64,000 nt of DNA from Thiotrichales bacterium (lineage in GTDB: Bacteria > Pseudomonadota > Gammaproteobacteria > Thiomicrospirales > Thiomicrospiraceae), in assembly GCA_016938655.1 (NCBI GenBank), contig JAFGUG010000066.1, forward strand, positions 1-64,000, given 5' to 3'. The translations under genes and the position numbers were made by a program. The stretch's first letter is position 1, and every line of letters starts with the position of its first letter. This document shows, piece by piece, positions 49,833 through 59,216 of this stretch. A model generated the notes under the pieces. It ran no database searches. It was not told the origin of the DNA and was given only the letters and a program-made list of their open reading frames with translations.

Positions 49833-49884
49833 ATCGTCGCTTGTAGAGATAAAGTAAGTTACTTAAATAAAACAGACCTAAAAA

Positions 49885-49905
49885 CAAACAGGCCTGCTGA
49901 GTTTA
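49885..49905 (+). repeat. Dispersed AGGCCT-palindrome repeat copy (upstream of mlaF)
   Basis: CAGGCCTGCTGAGTTT (49889-49904), extended only on the right. It lies between mlaF and the preceding hypothetical gene, both on the minus strand. Confidence 0.72.
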
Positions 49906-49940
49906 AAATAAGAAAAAATGGGTGTGTGATTGAAGGTAAC

Positions 49941-50552
49941 TTAATACCCTAAAAACTCACCCACCACTTTTAAATTTGAAACTAGCTTCATGTTAATGGA
50001 ATCGCCGCCAATAAAAAAGGCCGCACCCGCACTATTATCGGGCATTGACTGCATAAAGTTTTTGAGCATGGCAGCCTGCTGCTTTCCATCGGCAGGTAAA
50101 TCCGCACAAAACCCCATGGGTTGACCTGAGATTTTCAGACCATTAATTTCAATTTGCCAACCAGCGAGCGCCTCAACCTTAGAGACTAACGTCACCGGAA
50201 CATTCTGAACAGCGGTTTGAGGTAAGTCAGCAATGGGTGCGTCAGAAAAAATCACAACTCCCTTTAATAATGAGCCGAACGCGTCTTTAATGACAAGCAG
50301 TTGCGCTTCCTTGGCTTTGCTTAAAAGATGATTAACGCCCAAATAAAACCCAAATTCACCCTCCACCGCATCAATGCACGCTTCTATCGCCTCTTTATCC
50401 CATTGCAGCCACTGCTCTTCTGGAACAAGCACCACTCGAAACAAATTACTGTAGTAATCCAACTGCCATTCTGGTGGCATATCATCTGGATAAAAATCGC
50501 CTTGCCCCTCTGGCACCTGCCAACCGAACGTGCCAATCTGTAAATTATCCAA
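49941..50552 (-). CDS. Conserved hypothetical protein with a DUF72-like start
   Basis: I cannot name this 203-residue cytoplasmic protein. Its first 45 residues (IGTFGWQVPEGQGDFYPDDMPPEWQLDYYSNLFRVVLVP) resemble the opening of the YecE/DUF72 barrel (GTSGWxYxxWxGxFYPxxLP...YYAxxFNTVE), but the rest does not follow that family clearly. There is no signal peptide. Start is TTG 50552, supported by a near-perfect AGGAGG five to six bases upstream. It is divergent from yrbG; the 158-base gap between them, with TATAAT-like words, probably holds both promoters. Confidence 0.7.
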   Translation of the reverse strand: MDNLQIGTFGWQVPEGQGDFYPDDMPPEWQLDYYSNLFRVVLVPEEQWLQWDKEAIEACIDAVEGEFGFYLGVNHLLSKAKEAQLLVIKDAFGSLLKGVVIFSDAPIADLPQTAVQNVPVTLVSKVEALAGWQIEINGLKISGQPMGFCADLPADGKQQAAMLKNFMQSMPDNSAGAAFFIGGDSINMKLVSNLKVVGEFLGY

Positions 50553-50710
50553 ACTAACCTCCTGATGTATCTCTAGCTGTTTTTAGGGAGACACAGTTTA
50601 CTTGAATAATTTTGGTTTCGCTGGCCGCTCGTGCATAAATTAATTTTATAGTCCATGATAACTTTCGTTATAATATCCAGTTAATTTAGTTAAATTAAAG
50701 AACAGGGCTT

Positions 50711-51700
50711 ATGACAACAACACTAATATTACCGACTCTTGCACTTCTTGTTGGCCTAGCGCTGCTTGTTTGGAGTTCAGATATTTTCATTGATGGCGCT
50801 GCCAGTACCGCGATTCACCTCTCCATCTCTCCCTTAATCATAGGGGTTGTCGTATTAGGTTTTGGAACGTCTATGCCTGAAGTGGTTGTCGCCGTTCTTG
50901 CCTCTATTGATAACAGCCCCGGCCTAGCCATAGGTAACGCCGTTGGCTCCAATATTGCCAACATTGGTTTGGTATTGGGTATTACCGCTTTAATTGCACC
51001 TATCGTTGTTAAATCAAGCCTAATCAAACGCGAACTTCCTGTTCTATTGGCCATTACCATTGGCGCTTATCTTTTGGTGTTAGATGGCCATTTAAGCCTA
51101 ATGGATGGCGTCATCTTAGTGGTCGCGCTTGTCTTAGTGATGTTCTGGATGATTAAAGTTAATAAAGAGGTCTCCGTTACTGACCCTATCCATGATGAAA
51201 CGACACACGCCATTGAAAGCCATGCCGAACACACTCTTAAGAAAGGCTTGATTTTGTTGGTTGGCGGGTTAATTATTTTAATGATTAGCGCAAAAATGAT
51301 GGTTTGGGGTGCGGTTGAAATTGCGGTTTTCTTTGGTGTATCCGAAGTGGTCATTGGTTTAACCATTATTGCGATTGGAACCAGTTTGCCAGAATTGGCT
51401 GCGGCCATTGCCGCTGCTCGTAAAAACGAAGCCGACTTGATGATTGGTAACATTGTGGGCTCTAACTTATTTAATATTTTGGCGGTACTCGCCGTGCCTG
51501 CTATCTTAGCGCCGTCAATGCTTGATAAAGATGTACTCTATTTAGATATGCCAGTTATGATTGGCTTTACCATAGCCATGCTTCTGCTGGCGCTACCTCG
51601 AAAGGGCAAAGCCTCCATTGGCACCTTTAAAGGGCTTTTACTTACTGGCGGATTTGTGGCATATTTAGTGACCTTATACTTCCGAACCACCGCCGCTTAA
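50711..51700 (+). CDS. yrbG: Calcium/sodium antiporter family protein YrbG
   Basis: CaCA-superfamily inner-membrane exchanger of 329 residues with two inverted alpha repeats: GFGTSMPEVVVAVLASI...AIGNAVGSNIANI near 55-90 and AIGTSLPELAAAIAAARKNEADLMIGNIVGSNLFNI near 220-255. About ten membrane spans. It heads the yrbG-kdsC-lptCAB region as in E. coli, but kdsD, which usually follows, is missing; the next gene is kdsC. Confidence 0.93.
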   Translation: MTTTLILPTLALLVGLALLVWSSDIFIDGAASTAIHLSISPLIIGVVVLGFGTSMPEVVVAVLASIDNSPGLAIGNAVGSNIANIGLVLGITALIAPIVVKSSLIKRELPVLLAITIGAYLLVLDGHLSLMDGVILVVALVLVMFWMIKVNKEVSVTDPIHDETTHAIESHAEHTLKKGLILLVGGLIILMISAKMMVWGAVEIAVFFGVSEVVIGLTIIAIGTSLPELAAAIAAARKNEADLMIGNIVGSNLFNILAVLAVPAILAPSMLDKDVLYLDMPVMIGFTIAMLLLALPRKGKASIGTFKGLLLTGGFVAYLVTLYFRTTAA

Positions 51701-51717
51701 CTCGCCGCCTTTGCACT

Positions 51718-51758
51718 CAGGCCTGTAACGTTTAAAACTCAGCAGGCCTGCTAAGTTT
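51718..51758. repeat. Double copy of the dispersed AGGCCT-palindrome repeat
   Basis: A CAGGCCTG core (51718-51725) is followed 15 bases later by an exact AGCAGGCCTGCT (51741-51752). The second has AAAACTC on the left and AAGTTT on the right, so both arms are extended; the first is followed by TAACGTTT. This is the only close pair in the window, and it sits where kdsD would normally be. Confidence 0.75.
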
Positions 51759-51813
51759 GCAAATCGCATGACAAAACAGACCAAATCAAACCCCGTAATA
51801 ACAGGTAAAGACC

Positions 51814-52356
51814 ATGACCTTTTCAGACGACATCATCCGCAAAGCCCAAAAAATCAAACTGTTATTACTCGACGTCGATGGTGTTATGACCAACAACCAA
51901 CTGCACTACAGTGATGATGGTTATGAAATGAAATCTTTTTACACTCGTGATGGTCACGGCATGGTTATGTTGCAAAAATCCAATGTCGATATTGGTATCA
52001 TTACTGGACGCAAATCACCGCTTGTCACCAAGCGTATGACTGATTTAAAAGTAAAGCACGTATACCAAGGTGTGCCCGACAAACTCCCTACCTTTCTAAA
52101 ACTGGTCGCAGACCTGGGTATAAATCTTCAAGAGATTGCCTATATTGGTGATGACATTCTAGACCTGCCAATCCTAACTCGAGTTGGCTTAGCCGCCACA
52201 CCGGCGGATGGCGATGCTGAAGTAAAATCTCGAGTCGACTACGTATCAGAGTTTGAAGGCGGTCGCGGTTGTGTTCGCGAGATGTGTGAACTGCTCATGA
52301 AGTCTCAAGGCACTTGGCAAACGCAGATGGACTTCTACCTTCGAGAAACCTTGTAG
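51814..52356 (+). CDS. kdsC: 3-deoxy-D-manno-octulosonate 8-phosphate phosphatase KdsC
   Basis: HAD-family phosphatase making Kdo for lipopolysaccharide. The 180 residues have LLLLDVDGVMTNNQLHY (nucleophile Asp near 20), GIITGRKSP and IGDDILDLPILTRVGLAATPADG, with no cap domain, as usual for this tetramer. ATG 51814 follows GGTAAAG. Confidence 0.95.
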   Translation: MTFSDDIIRKAQKIKLLLLDVDGVMTNNQLHYSDDGYEMKSFYTRDGHGMVMLQKSNVDIGIITGRKSPLVTKRMTDLKVKHVYQGVPDKLPTFLKLVADLGINLQEIAYIGDDILDLPILTRVGLAATPADGDAEVKSRVDYVSEFEGGRGCVREMCELLMKSQGTWQTQMDFYLRETL

Positions 52357-52402
52357 CCTCAGCCTTTTTAAGCCCATCACTCAAACATGAACGGAGTGTG
52401 AG

Positions 52403-52999
52403 ATGTTAAACAGCAGACTAATTTTACTTATTTTAGTATTGTCAGCTTTTGCCTTATGGTTTAACGTCCAACAAGAGGATCAAGACGATGCGCTAACCCC
52501 ATCGACCTTACAAACTACCGACTACAGCTGGCAGCTTTTTAACAGCACCACGTGGCAGTTTAATAAAGACAACAATCTAAACAGCGCCATAATCCAATCC
52601 GAGACACTCTTTTACGATGAAGCGGCCAAAACCAGCGACTTCACCCTCCCACAACTTACATTAATCGAACCCAATCAAACCCTATTTATCGAAAGTCAGG
52701 CGGGGAGATCGTCGGACAATCAAATCTTTGAGCTCAGTGGCAAAGTAATCATGACTCAACTTGAACACCCCTTAGACAAACCGCAAACGGACAGCGCTTC
52801 GCAAAATAAAACCTTAAAAACCGAACATATCACTTATAATTCTATAACAAAAAAAATCAGCAGTGATCAAGCCGTGAGCATTACCCAGCCTAATTCGCAC
52901 TTTACTGGTATTGGACTCGACGTTGACCTTACTACTCGTCATTTTCAACTGCTTTCCGATGTTAAGGGCGAATACCATCCCCAAATGGATGCCGATTAA
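52403..52999 (+). CDS. lptC: LPS export protein LptC
   Basis: Bitopic inner-membrane protein that passes LPS from LptBFG to LptA. The 198 residues have one N-terminal span (LILLILVLSAFALWF) and a beta-jellyroll with the pattern DYSWQLFNSTTWQFN ... LTLIEPNQTLFIESQAGRSSDNQIFELSGKVIM. Sequence is divergent, as usual for LptC, but the position between kdsC and lptA settles the call. ATG 52403 follows GGAGTGTG. Confidence 0.9.
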   Translation: MLNSRLILLILVLSAFALWFNVQQEDQDDALTPSTLQTTDYSWQLFNSTTWQFNKDNNLNSAIIQSETLFYDEAAKTSDFTLPQLTLIEPNQTLFIESQAGRSSDNQIFELSGKVIMTQLEHPLDKPQTDSASQNKTLKTEHITYNSITKKISSDQAVSITQPNSHFTGIGLDVDLTTRHFQLLSDVKGEYHPQMDAD

Positions 53000-53067
53000 A
53001 TGCGCTTTCAACACGCCCTAATGCAGCTTTATCACCGCCAATTAACCGCAGCAACGAGATTGACCCA

Positions 53068-53622
53068 ATGAATACAAATCGGTTAAAGACACTATTTATT
53101 AGCCTGCTATTGAGCGGATTAACCTTGTCTGCCAACGCCAACGAAACCAAGCAAAACCCGCTTCCAGATGACCAGCAAGCGGTGCAAATCTCTGCAGACT
53201 CGCTAGACATTCAAGACCAAACCGGCACCAGTGTTTACTTAGGCAATGTTGAAATCACTCAAGGCAGCTTGAGTTTAAAGGGCGACAAAATCACCATCCA
53301 ACACCCCGACCGTGATTTGCAATCGATAAATGCTATCGGACAACAAGCGGTTTTCAAACGCTTTGATACAGATAGCCAGTCTTGGGTGAGTGGCCAAGCC
53401 GACAACATCATTTATAACGCCAAAGACAAAACTCTGCTTTTAGTCGGGAGTGCAAAGGTCGAACAACCGGGTAAACATCTTATTACTGGGCCAGAGTTAA
53501 CCTATGACATGCTCAATAAAACCTTAAAAGCACAAAGCACGGCGCAACAAAAAGAACGTATTTCAGTCACCCTTATGCCTGATGCTAAGCGCCAACAAGA
53601 TCAAACAGATCAAACAGAGTAA
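53068..53622 (+). CDS. lptA: LPS transport periplasmic bridge protein LptA
   Basis: Periplasmic beta-jellyroll protein that builds the bridge to LptD. The 184 residues have a signal peptide (1-25, LLLSGLTLSANA) and the OstA-like repeats VQISADSLDIQDQTGTSVYLGNVEITQG ... LKGDKITI and LVGSAKVEQPGKHLITGPELTYDM. A 23-codon open frame (53000-53071) spans the gap from the lptC stop and overlaps this ATG, so translation may be coupled through it. Confidence 0.93.
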   Translation: MNTNRLKTLFISLLLSGLTLSANANETKQNPLPDDQQAVQISADSLDIQDQTGTSVYLGNVEITQGSLSLKGDKITIQHPDRDLQSINAIGQQAVFKRFDTDSQSWVSGQADNIIYNAKDKTLLLVGSAKVEQPGKHLITGPELTYDMLNKTLKAQSTAQQKERISVTLMPDAKRQQDQTDQTE

Positions 53623-53669
53623 GCACTGTGTACTCGAGCCCATCAAACGCATTACGTTAGGATTATTTC

Positions 53670-54392
53670 GTGTTCCATTTTTACGCTCGCAACCTAGCAA
53701 AAAGTTATAAAAAACGTCAAGTCGTGACCTCAGTGGATATTGATGTACACCCAGGCCAAGTCGTTGGTTTATTAGGCCCAAATGGCGCAGGTAAAACCAC
53801 CACCTTCTATATGATGACCGGATTGGTCGAAAACGATGGTGGAGAGATTTATCTAAACGGTGAAGAGATCAGCAAGCTGCCAATTCATGAACGTGCAAAA
53901 CGCGGTATTGGTTACTTACCGCAAGAAGCGTCGGTGTTTCGTAAACTGACGGTTGAGGAAAATATTCGCGCCATCTTAGAAATGCGCCCAGAATTAAACA
54001 CCGACCAACGTAACCTAATTTTTGAACACCTAATTGATGACCTACAAATCGGTCATATCTTAGAGCAGCCTGGTCAAGCGCTGTCTGGTGGCGAGCGACG
54101 TCGCGTTGAAATCGCTCGTGCTTTAGCCATGGAACCTGCGTACATTCTGTTAGATGAACCCTTTGCTGGCGTTGACCCCATTTCAGTGAAAGACATTCAA
54201 AACATCATTCGCCACCTTAAAGAGAAAGGGATCGGGGTTCTAATTACCGATCATAACGTGCGTGAAACCTTGGGCGTCTGTGACCAAGCCTACATTCTGC
54301 ACGCCGGCACGATTCTCGCCTCGGGCACCCCGCGAGACGTGTTAAATCACCCTGACGTTAAGCGGGTATATTTAGGCGAAGACTTCATTTAA
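53670..54392 (+). CDS. lptB: LPS export ATPase LptB
   Basis: ATPase of LptB2FG. The 240 residues show GPNGAGKTTTFYMMTGL, the LptB-type Q-loop GYLPQEASVFRKLTV, LSGGERRR, ILLDEPFAGVDPISV and ITDHNVRETL. The start is GTG 53670, after TTAGGA. The gene usually following, rpoN, is absent: the next gene is hpf after 198 bases. Confidence 0.96.
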   Translation: MFHFYARNLAKSYKKRQVVTSVDIDVHPGQVVGLLGPNGAGKTTTFYMMTGLVENDGGEIYLNGEEISKLPIHERAKRGIGYLPQEASVFRKLTVEENIRAILEMRPELNTDQRNLIFEHLIDDLQIGHILEQPGQALSGGERRRVEIARALAMEPAYILLDEPFAGVDPISVKDIQNIIRHLKEKGIGVLITDHNVRETLGVCDQAYILHAGTILASGTPRDVLNHPDVKRVYLGEDFI

Positions 54393-54590
54393 ACAAGCAA
54401 ATCAAGCGGTTAATACGAGTAAGCAGTTAAACTTAAAAAGTTTACCTGCATTGTCATAAATAACTGCGGTTTTTCTAATTTCCGAATGGTATACTTAAAG
54501 CGAAAGTTCGGTTTTCGACCATTAAAAAACCCTTTAAATGGGGTCATAAACGGACTTTGACATCGCATAACAAAAGAGAAAGGAGCGATC

Positions 54591-54929
54591 ATGCAAATTA
54601 ATATCACAGGCCACCACGTAGAAGTTACCGATGCATTACGTGAATTCGTTTCAGAAAAAATTGGCAAACTAAAACGCCATTTTGATCACGTAACCAACGT
54701 TCACGTTATCTTAACGGTTGAAGGCAAACAGCAAAAAGCAGAAGCCACCGTTCACGCATCTGGCGCCGATTTATTTGCGCAACACGACACTGAAGATATG
54801 TACGCTTCAATTGATGGATTAGTCGACAAACTAGATCGTCAAATCCTTAAACATAAAGAGAAAATCACCGATCACAACAAAAAATCAGGTGGTGTTAAAA
54901 ACATGACGCAGAGCGAACCAACTGCGTAA
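54591..54929 (+). CDS. hpf: Ribosome hibernation promoting factor
   Basis: Small protein of 112 residues that binds the 30S decoding region and favours 100S dimers in resting cells. Matches the short HPF/YhbH family: MQINITGHHVEVTDALREFV, KIGKLKRHFDHVTNVHVILTVE, DMYASIDGLVDKLDRQILKHKEK. Strong ribosome site (AAAGGAG). The 198-base region before it carries TATACT-like promoter words but no gene. Confidence 0.96.
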   Translation: MQINITGHHVEVTDALREFVSEKIGKLKRHFDHVTNVHVILTVEGKQQKAEATVHASGADLFAQHDTEDMYASIDGLVDKLDRQILKHKEKITDHNKKSGGVKNMTQSEPTA

Positions 54930-54950
54930 CTTGTTTTAAAACTTATGTTC

Positions 54951-54979
54951 AAAACGCCCAGCTTAGTCTGGGCGTTTTT
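54951..54979 (+). terminator. Intrinsic terminator after hpf
   Basis: AAAACGCCCAG pairs with CTGGGCGTTTT around CTTAGT, 22 bases after the hpf stop. Confidence 0.93.
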
Positions 54980-55093
54980 GTTTCCTCCCCCTCAAAACCC
55001 AAGACTTTATTCTTAAGTGCATTTTTTAATTAACCTGCCACTGTCGCCCTGATACAATGGAAACACCCTAAATTCAAGCGTGGAGGAAGCAAA

Positions 55094-56452
55094 ATGGCAC
55101 AAACCAACAACGTAAAAGACAAAGCCATTATTGCTGGTCAACTCCTTGCGGCTATTCAAGACCAAAACCTAGAGCAAATCCACGCCCTTACCACACTGTT
55201 AGTTGCTGAAGACCTCGCTGAGCTACTTGAATCGATGCCGCCTAAAGATCGCCATTTTTTATGGGATCTTCTCAACCACGACATTCAAGGTGAAATACTT
55301 GCTCATACCAACGATGAAGTTCGTGCCAGCTTACTGGATCAGTTAGAACCGCATCAAATCCGCAGCATCGCTGAAAACCTTGAAACCGATGACATTACCG
55401 ACATCGCGCAATCACTCAGTGTTGTCGATCAAAAAAGCCTGTTAGACTCCCTAACCCAACAAGACCGCTCTGCCGTTGAAATGTCTTTGACCTTTCCTGA
55501 TGACACCGCCGGTGGTTTAATGAGTACTGACTTTATTGCCGTGCGTGCCGATGTCACCTTAGACGTAGTGTTACGGTACCTGCGCAAACTTGGTGAATTG
55601 CCCCCAACCACCATCGACTTGTTTGTGCGTGATCGTGACGAAACGTATGTGGGCACCTTAAGCATTAACGCCTTACTTACCAATGACCCGGATCGTTTTG
55701 TATCGGAACTGGTTAGCACCCAAAAACCCACCATTCGCCCCTTTACGCCGGAAAAAGAGGTGGCACACGTGTTTGAAAAACACGATTTAATCTCCATTGC
55801 CGTAGTGAGTGACGACCATAAAATTCTCGGTCGTGTCACCATTGATGACGTGGTCGACATTATTCGTGAAGAGGGTGAGCATGCCCAGATGGTCAGTGCC
55901 GGTCTGAATGAAGACGAAGATATTTTTGCCCCCGCCACACGTTCTGCAAAACGTCGTACCTTTTGGCTGGGCATCAACCTACTGACCGCTATCTTTGCTT
56001 CTATGGTCATCGGCCTGTTTGACGCCTCCATTGAAAAAATTGTTGCCCTTGCGGTACTAATGCCCATTATTGCCAGTATGGGCGGCATTGCAGGTACACA
56101 AACCGCAACCATTGTAATTCGTGCTTTAGCAACCGGAAAACTCGCCAGCCAAAACAGTCGCTCACTGTTAATTAAAGAGACGACAGTTGGACTTTTTAAT
56201 GGCCTAATTTGGGCGTTTTTAACCGGTATTGCGGTTTATGCTTGGTTCCAAGACCTTGCATTAAGCCTCATTTTTGCCGCGGCTTTGTTAATCAATTTAG
56301 TGGCTGCGGCCTTAGCAGGTGCCAGCATTCCACTGGTGTTAAAACGCATGCGCATTGACCCTGCTCTGGCATCGGGCTTAATGCTTACCACCGTCACCGA
56401 CTCGCTTGGCTTCTTTGTGTTTTTAGGGTTAGCAACGCTCGTTCTGCTGTAA
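55094..56452 (+). CDS. mgtE: Magnesium transporter MgtE
   Basis: Mg2+ channel of 452 residues with the cytoplasmic N domain (LLESMPPKDRHFLWDLLNHD), a CBS pair (about 140-265, VLGRVTIDDVVDIIREE-type end), the plug helix and five C-terminal spans. The ion-pore motif is seen as PIIASMGGIAGTQTATIVIRALATG. ATG 55094 follows GGAGGAAG. Intracellular Mg2+ is expected to close the channel through the N and CBS domains. Confidence 0.95.
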   Translation: MAQTNNVKDKAIIAGQLLAAIQDQNLEQIHALTTLLVAEDLAELLESMPPKDRHFLWDLLNHDIQGEILAHTNDEVRASLLDQLEPHQIRSIAENLETDDITDIAQSLSVVDQKSLLDSLTQQDRSAVEMSLTFPDDTAGGLMSTDFIAVRADVTLDVVLRYLRKLGELPPTTIDLFVRDRDETYVGTLSINALLTNDPDRFVSELVSTQKPTIRPFTPEKEVAHVFEKHDLISIAVVSDDHKILGRVTIDDVVDIIREEGEHAQMVSAGLNEDEDIFAPATRSAKRRTFWLGINLLTAIFASMVIGLFDASIEKIVALAVLMPIIASMGGIAGTQTATIVIRALATGKLASQNSRSLLIKETTVGLFNGLIWAFLTGIAVYAWFQDLALSLIFAAALLINLVAAALAGASIPLVLKRMRIDPALASGLMLTTVTDSLGFFVFLGLATLVLL

Positions 56453-56479
56453 AGTTGGTCGCCCAAAAATGACCTTCAT

Positions 56480-56497
56480 GCAGGCCTGCTGACTTTT
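56480..56497 (+). repeat. Dispersed AGGCCT-palindrome repeat copy (after mgtE)
   Basis: GCAGGCCTGCTGACTTTT, extended on the right arm only, 27 bases after the mgtE stop. No separate terminator is visible for mgtE. Confidence 0.72.
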
Positions 56498-56675
56498 GAA
56501 TCTTCCACCTAAAAATGAGAATCAACGTCAAGCCATAAAACCCTTTCTAAACCCTGTCTATAAGCTTGAAAACCATGGTTTAGGCTTGAATAATCCTATA
56601 AAAACGCTATAAATGAAACACATTATTAACAACTACATTTTGTAAAGCTTGGCACGGTTGCCTAGGAGAAAAAAC

Positions 56676-57323
56676 ATGAATAAAAAATTATTAGCGACAC
56701 TTGCAACGGTCACGGCTTTGAGCGTATTAACCGGTTGTTCAAGCAATCCCAATATGACCGATTCTGAGCGAGAGACAGAGAAGAACGTGTTAACCGTGGT
56801 GGCGGCGGTTGGTGGTGCTTTAGCCGCAAATGCCTTAGGTATGGACAGTAACGCTGGTAAAGCCGTAGTCGGTGTCATCACCGGGGTTACGGCGCGTAAG
56901 GTGTATGAAGAGGTAAACCAAGGCACCCGCAACGACCCCAACACAACGGTTGAAGCGGTTGAAATTGGTGGACAAGAGTTTATCCAGGTGAACGTGCAAA
57001 ATGTTAATTTCCGTTCGGGTTCAGCCGACCTTGAGCCTTATGAGTTAAGTCGCCTTGCACCGGTCATCGACACCATGAACCGTCATTTAAACACCCGCGT
57101 TTATGTAGAAGGTCACACCGACTCGGATGGGTCAAACGCTTATAACCAGCAACTCTCTGAGAACCGCGCCAAAGGCGTTGCATTGCACTTAATGAATAAC
57201 GGCATCTCAAGCACACGTATTCAAACTTATGGTTACGGTGAAGAACGCCCTATTGCAAGCAATACAACACCAGAAGGCAAACGCCAGAACCGTCGTGTGA
57301 CTTTCTTGATTAGCGAAATCTAA
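56676..57323 (+). CDS. OmpA-family peptidoglycan-binding lipoprotein
   Basis: The product of about 215 residues starts MNKKLLATLATVTALSVLTGC, a lipoprotein signal with Cys21, has a glycine/alanine-rich hydrophobic middle (AAVGGALAANALGMDSNAGKAVVGVITG) that may insert in a membrane, and a C-terminal OmpA domain (FRSGSADLEPYELSRLAPV, VYVEGHTDSDGSNAYNQQLSENRAKGV, YGYGEERPIASNTTPEGKRQNRRV) that binds peptidoglycan. The ATG at 56676 with AGGAG seven bases upstream is preferred to a TTG nine codons earlier. YiaD-like; probably an outer-membrane to wall tether. Confidence 0.88.
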   Translation: MNKKLLATLATVTALSVLTGCSSNPNMTDSERETEKNVLTVVAAVGGALAANALGMDSNAGKAVVGVITGVTARKVYEEVNQGTRNDPNTTVEAVEIGGQEFIQVNVQNVNFRSGSADLEPYELSRLAPVIDTMNRHLNTRVYVEGHTDSDGSNAYNQQLSENRAKGVALHLMNNGISSTRIQTYGYGEERPIASNTTPEGKRQNRRVTFLISEI

Positions 57324-57360
57324 ACTCAAAACAGCAAGCTGACATAAAAACACAGACAAT

Positions 57361-57400
57361 AAAAAACCCGCTTAAGAATAATACTTAAAGCGGGTTTTTT
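57361..57400. terminator. Strong terminator after the OmpA-family lipoprotein gene
   Basis: AAAAAACCCGCTT pairs with AAGCGGGTTTTTT, with inner AAG/CTT pairs around AATAATA. A and T runs on both sides allow use from both strands (prfC converges). Confidence 0.9.
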
Positions 57401-57450
57401 AATTTCCAAACGAAACCAATGAACCTTACTTAACGTTACGCTATTTTCGT

Positions 57451-57476
57451 AAAGTAAGCAGGCCTGCTAAGTTTTA
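57451..57476. repeat. Dispersed AGGCCT-palindrome repeat copy (before prfC end)
   Basis: An exact AGCAGGCCTGCT core (57457-57468) with AAAGTA on the left and AAGTTTT on the right: both arms extended, a near-complete longer palindrome. It ends 3 bases from the prfC stop and may help to end prfC transcription. Confidence 0.78.
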
Positions 57477-57478
57477 AC

Positions 57479-59062
57479 TTAATGTTCGCGTGTGGCCACA
57501 AACTTTAGGTTTGGCCAACGCTCTTCAATTAACGACAAGTTCACACGGGTTGGGGCAATATAAACAAGTTCATCCGCGCCATCGTAAGCCACGTTATCAC
57601 GCACCTTAGCCAAGAACTTCTCAATTTCGGTTTTGCTCCCTTCCACCCAGCGTGCGGTGGTTACATTTACCGGCTCGAACAGACAGGTTACGTTGTACTC
57701 ATCCATTAAACGTTGCGCAACCACTTCAAATTGCAGTATCCCCACCGCACCCAAGATTAAATCGTTATTTGCTACAGGGCGGAATAACTGCGTGGCCCCC
57801 TCTTCAGAAAGCTGAGTTAAGCCTTTTTGTAAGGCTTTCATTTTCATAGGGTCTTTTAAACGTGCGCGACGAAACAATTCCGGTGCAAAGTTGGGAATGC
57901 CCGTGAACTTCAACTCTTCACCTTGAGTAAAAGTGTCACCAATTTTAATGGTTCCGTGGTTATGCAACCCGATGATATCGCCCGCATAAGCCTCTTCGGC
58001 TTGCTCACGCTTATTGGCTAGGAAAGTAATGGCTTTGGCAATCTTAACGTCCTTGCCAATGCGCACATGCTTCATCTTCATGCCCTTTTCATATTTACCA
58101 GACACAATGCGCATAAACGCCACACGGTCACGGTGCTGAGGGTCCATATTGGCCTGAATTTTAAAGATAAAGCCCGTTACCTTGTTCTCATCCGCTTTAA
58201 CATCTCGTGTCTCTGTGGCACGTCCCATTGGAGCAGGTGCGTAATCCGCAAAGCCATCCAACAACTCTTGCAAGCCAAAATTATTGACCGCAGAACCAAA
58301 AAACACCGGTGTTAACTCGCCTTTTAAAAAGGCGTCTAACTCAAACTCATGACTCGCGCCACGAACCAGCTCAATCTCTTCTCGTAACTCTTCGGCTTGA
58401 CCACCAATCAGTTCGTCTAAACGCCGATTATTCAAGCCTTCAATAAGCTCACCGGCACCAGCGCTCTGGCCGTCTGCCTTAGCAAACAAACGAATGGTAT
58501 CGTTGTAAAGGTGATAAATACCCTTAAAGCGTTTCCCCATGCCAATTGGCCAAGTCATCGGTGCGCAGTTGATTTTAAGCACGTCTTCGACTTCGTCCAT
58601 CAAATCGATCGGATCTTGGCCTTCACGGTCTAACTTATTAATAAACGTCAAAATTGGCGTGTCACGCAGACGACACACTTCCATGAGTTTAATGGTACGA
58701 TCTTCAACCCCTTTCGCCACGTCAATAACCATCAACGCCGAATCCACTGCCGTTAAGGTACGATAGGTATCTTCAGAGAAGTCTTCATGCCCTGGGGTAT
58801 CCAGTAAGTTAATCATGACGTCTTTATAGGGAAACTGCATCACCGATGAGGCCACCGAAATACCCCGCTCTTGCTCCATCTTCATCCAGTCAGAAGTAGC
58901 AGCACGATCGGTTTTACGGCTTTTGACCGCCCCTGCTAACTGAATGGCACCGCCGTATAACAACAATTTTTCAGTGACGGTGGTTTTACCCGCATCGGGG
59001 TGAGAGATGATCGCAAACGTTCTTCGTTTGGTCACTTCTTGTTGCAGAAGAGGATTTGACAT
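57479..59062 (-). CDS. prfC: Peptide chain release factor 3
   Basis: GTPase that recycles RF1 and RF2. The 527 residues match E. coli RF3 in length, with [33 protein letters not shown] (switch I), [26 protein letters not shown] and the domain II to III stretches [20 protein letters not shown] and [18 protein letters not shown] 59062. A single-gene unit converging on the lipoprotein gene. Confidence 0.97.
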   Translation of the reverse strand: MSNPLLQQEVTKRRTFAIISHPDAGKTTVTEKLLLYGGAIQLAGAVKSRKTDRAATSDWMKMEQERGISVASSVMQFPYKDVMINLLDTPGHEDFSEDTYRTLTAVDSALMVIDVAKGVEDRTIKLMEVCRLRDTPILTFINKLDREGQDPIDLMDEVEDVLKINCAPMTWPIGMGKRFKGIYHLYNDTIRLFAKADGQSAGAGELIEGLNNRRLDELIGGQAEELREEIELVRGASHEFELDAFLKGELTPVFFGSAVNNFGLQELLDGFADYAPAPMGRATETRDVKADENKVTGFIFKIQANMDPQHRDRVAFMRIVSGKYEKGMKMKHVRIGKDVKIAKAITFLANKREQAEEAYAGDIIGLHNHGTIKIGDTFTQGEELKFTGIPNFAPELFRRARLKDPMKMKALQKGLTQLSEEGATQLFRPVANNDLILGAVGILQFEVVAQRLMDEYNVTCLFEPVNVTTARWVEGSKTEIEKFLAKVRDNVAYDGADELVYIAPTRVNLSLIEERWPNLKFVATREH

Positions 59063-59216
59063 TGGGTATCCGAAGGCTTAAAAACATGAATTAAATAGCC
59101 GGCTATTTTCGCAGATATTGAGCGGTTAAACAACGCCTTATCGGTTTATGCGCAAATTAACAAAGCATTGTGCCCCGCGTCTACCAAGGTCTAAATAACA
59201 AAATCCAAGACCTTAA

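Noticed and set aside
56649..56664. Sigma-54-like TTGGCACGGTTGCC before the OmpA-family lipoprotein
   Set aside because: GG and GC are seven bases apart, not ten, and it lies right over the leader before the ribosome site.
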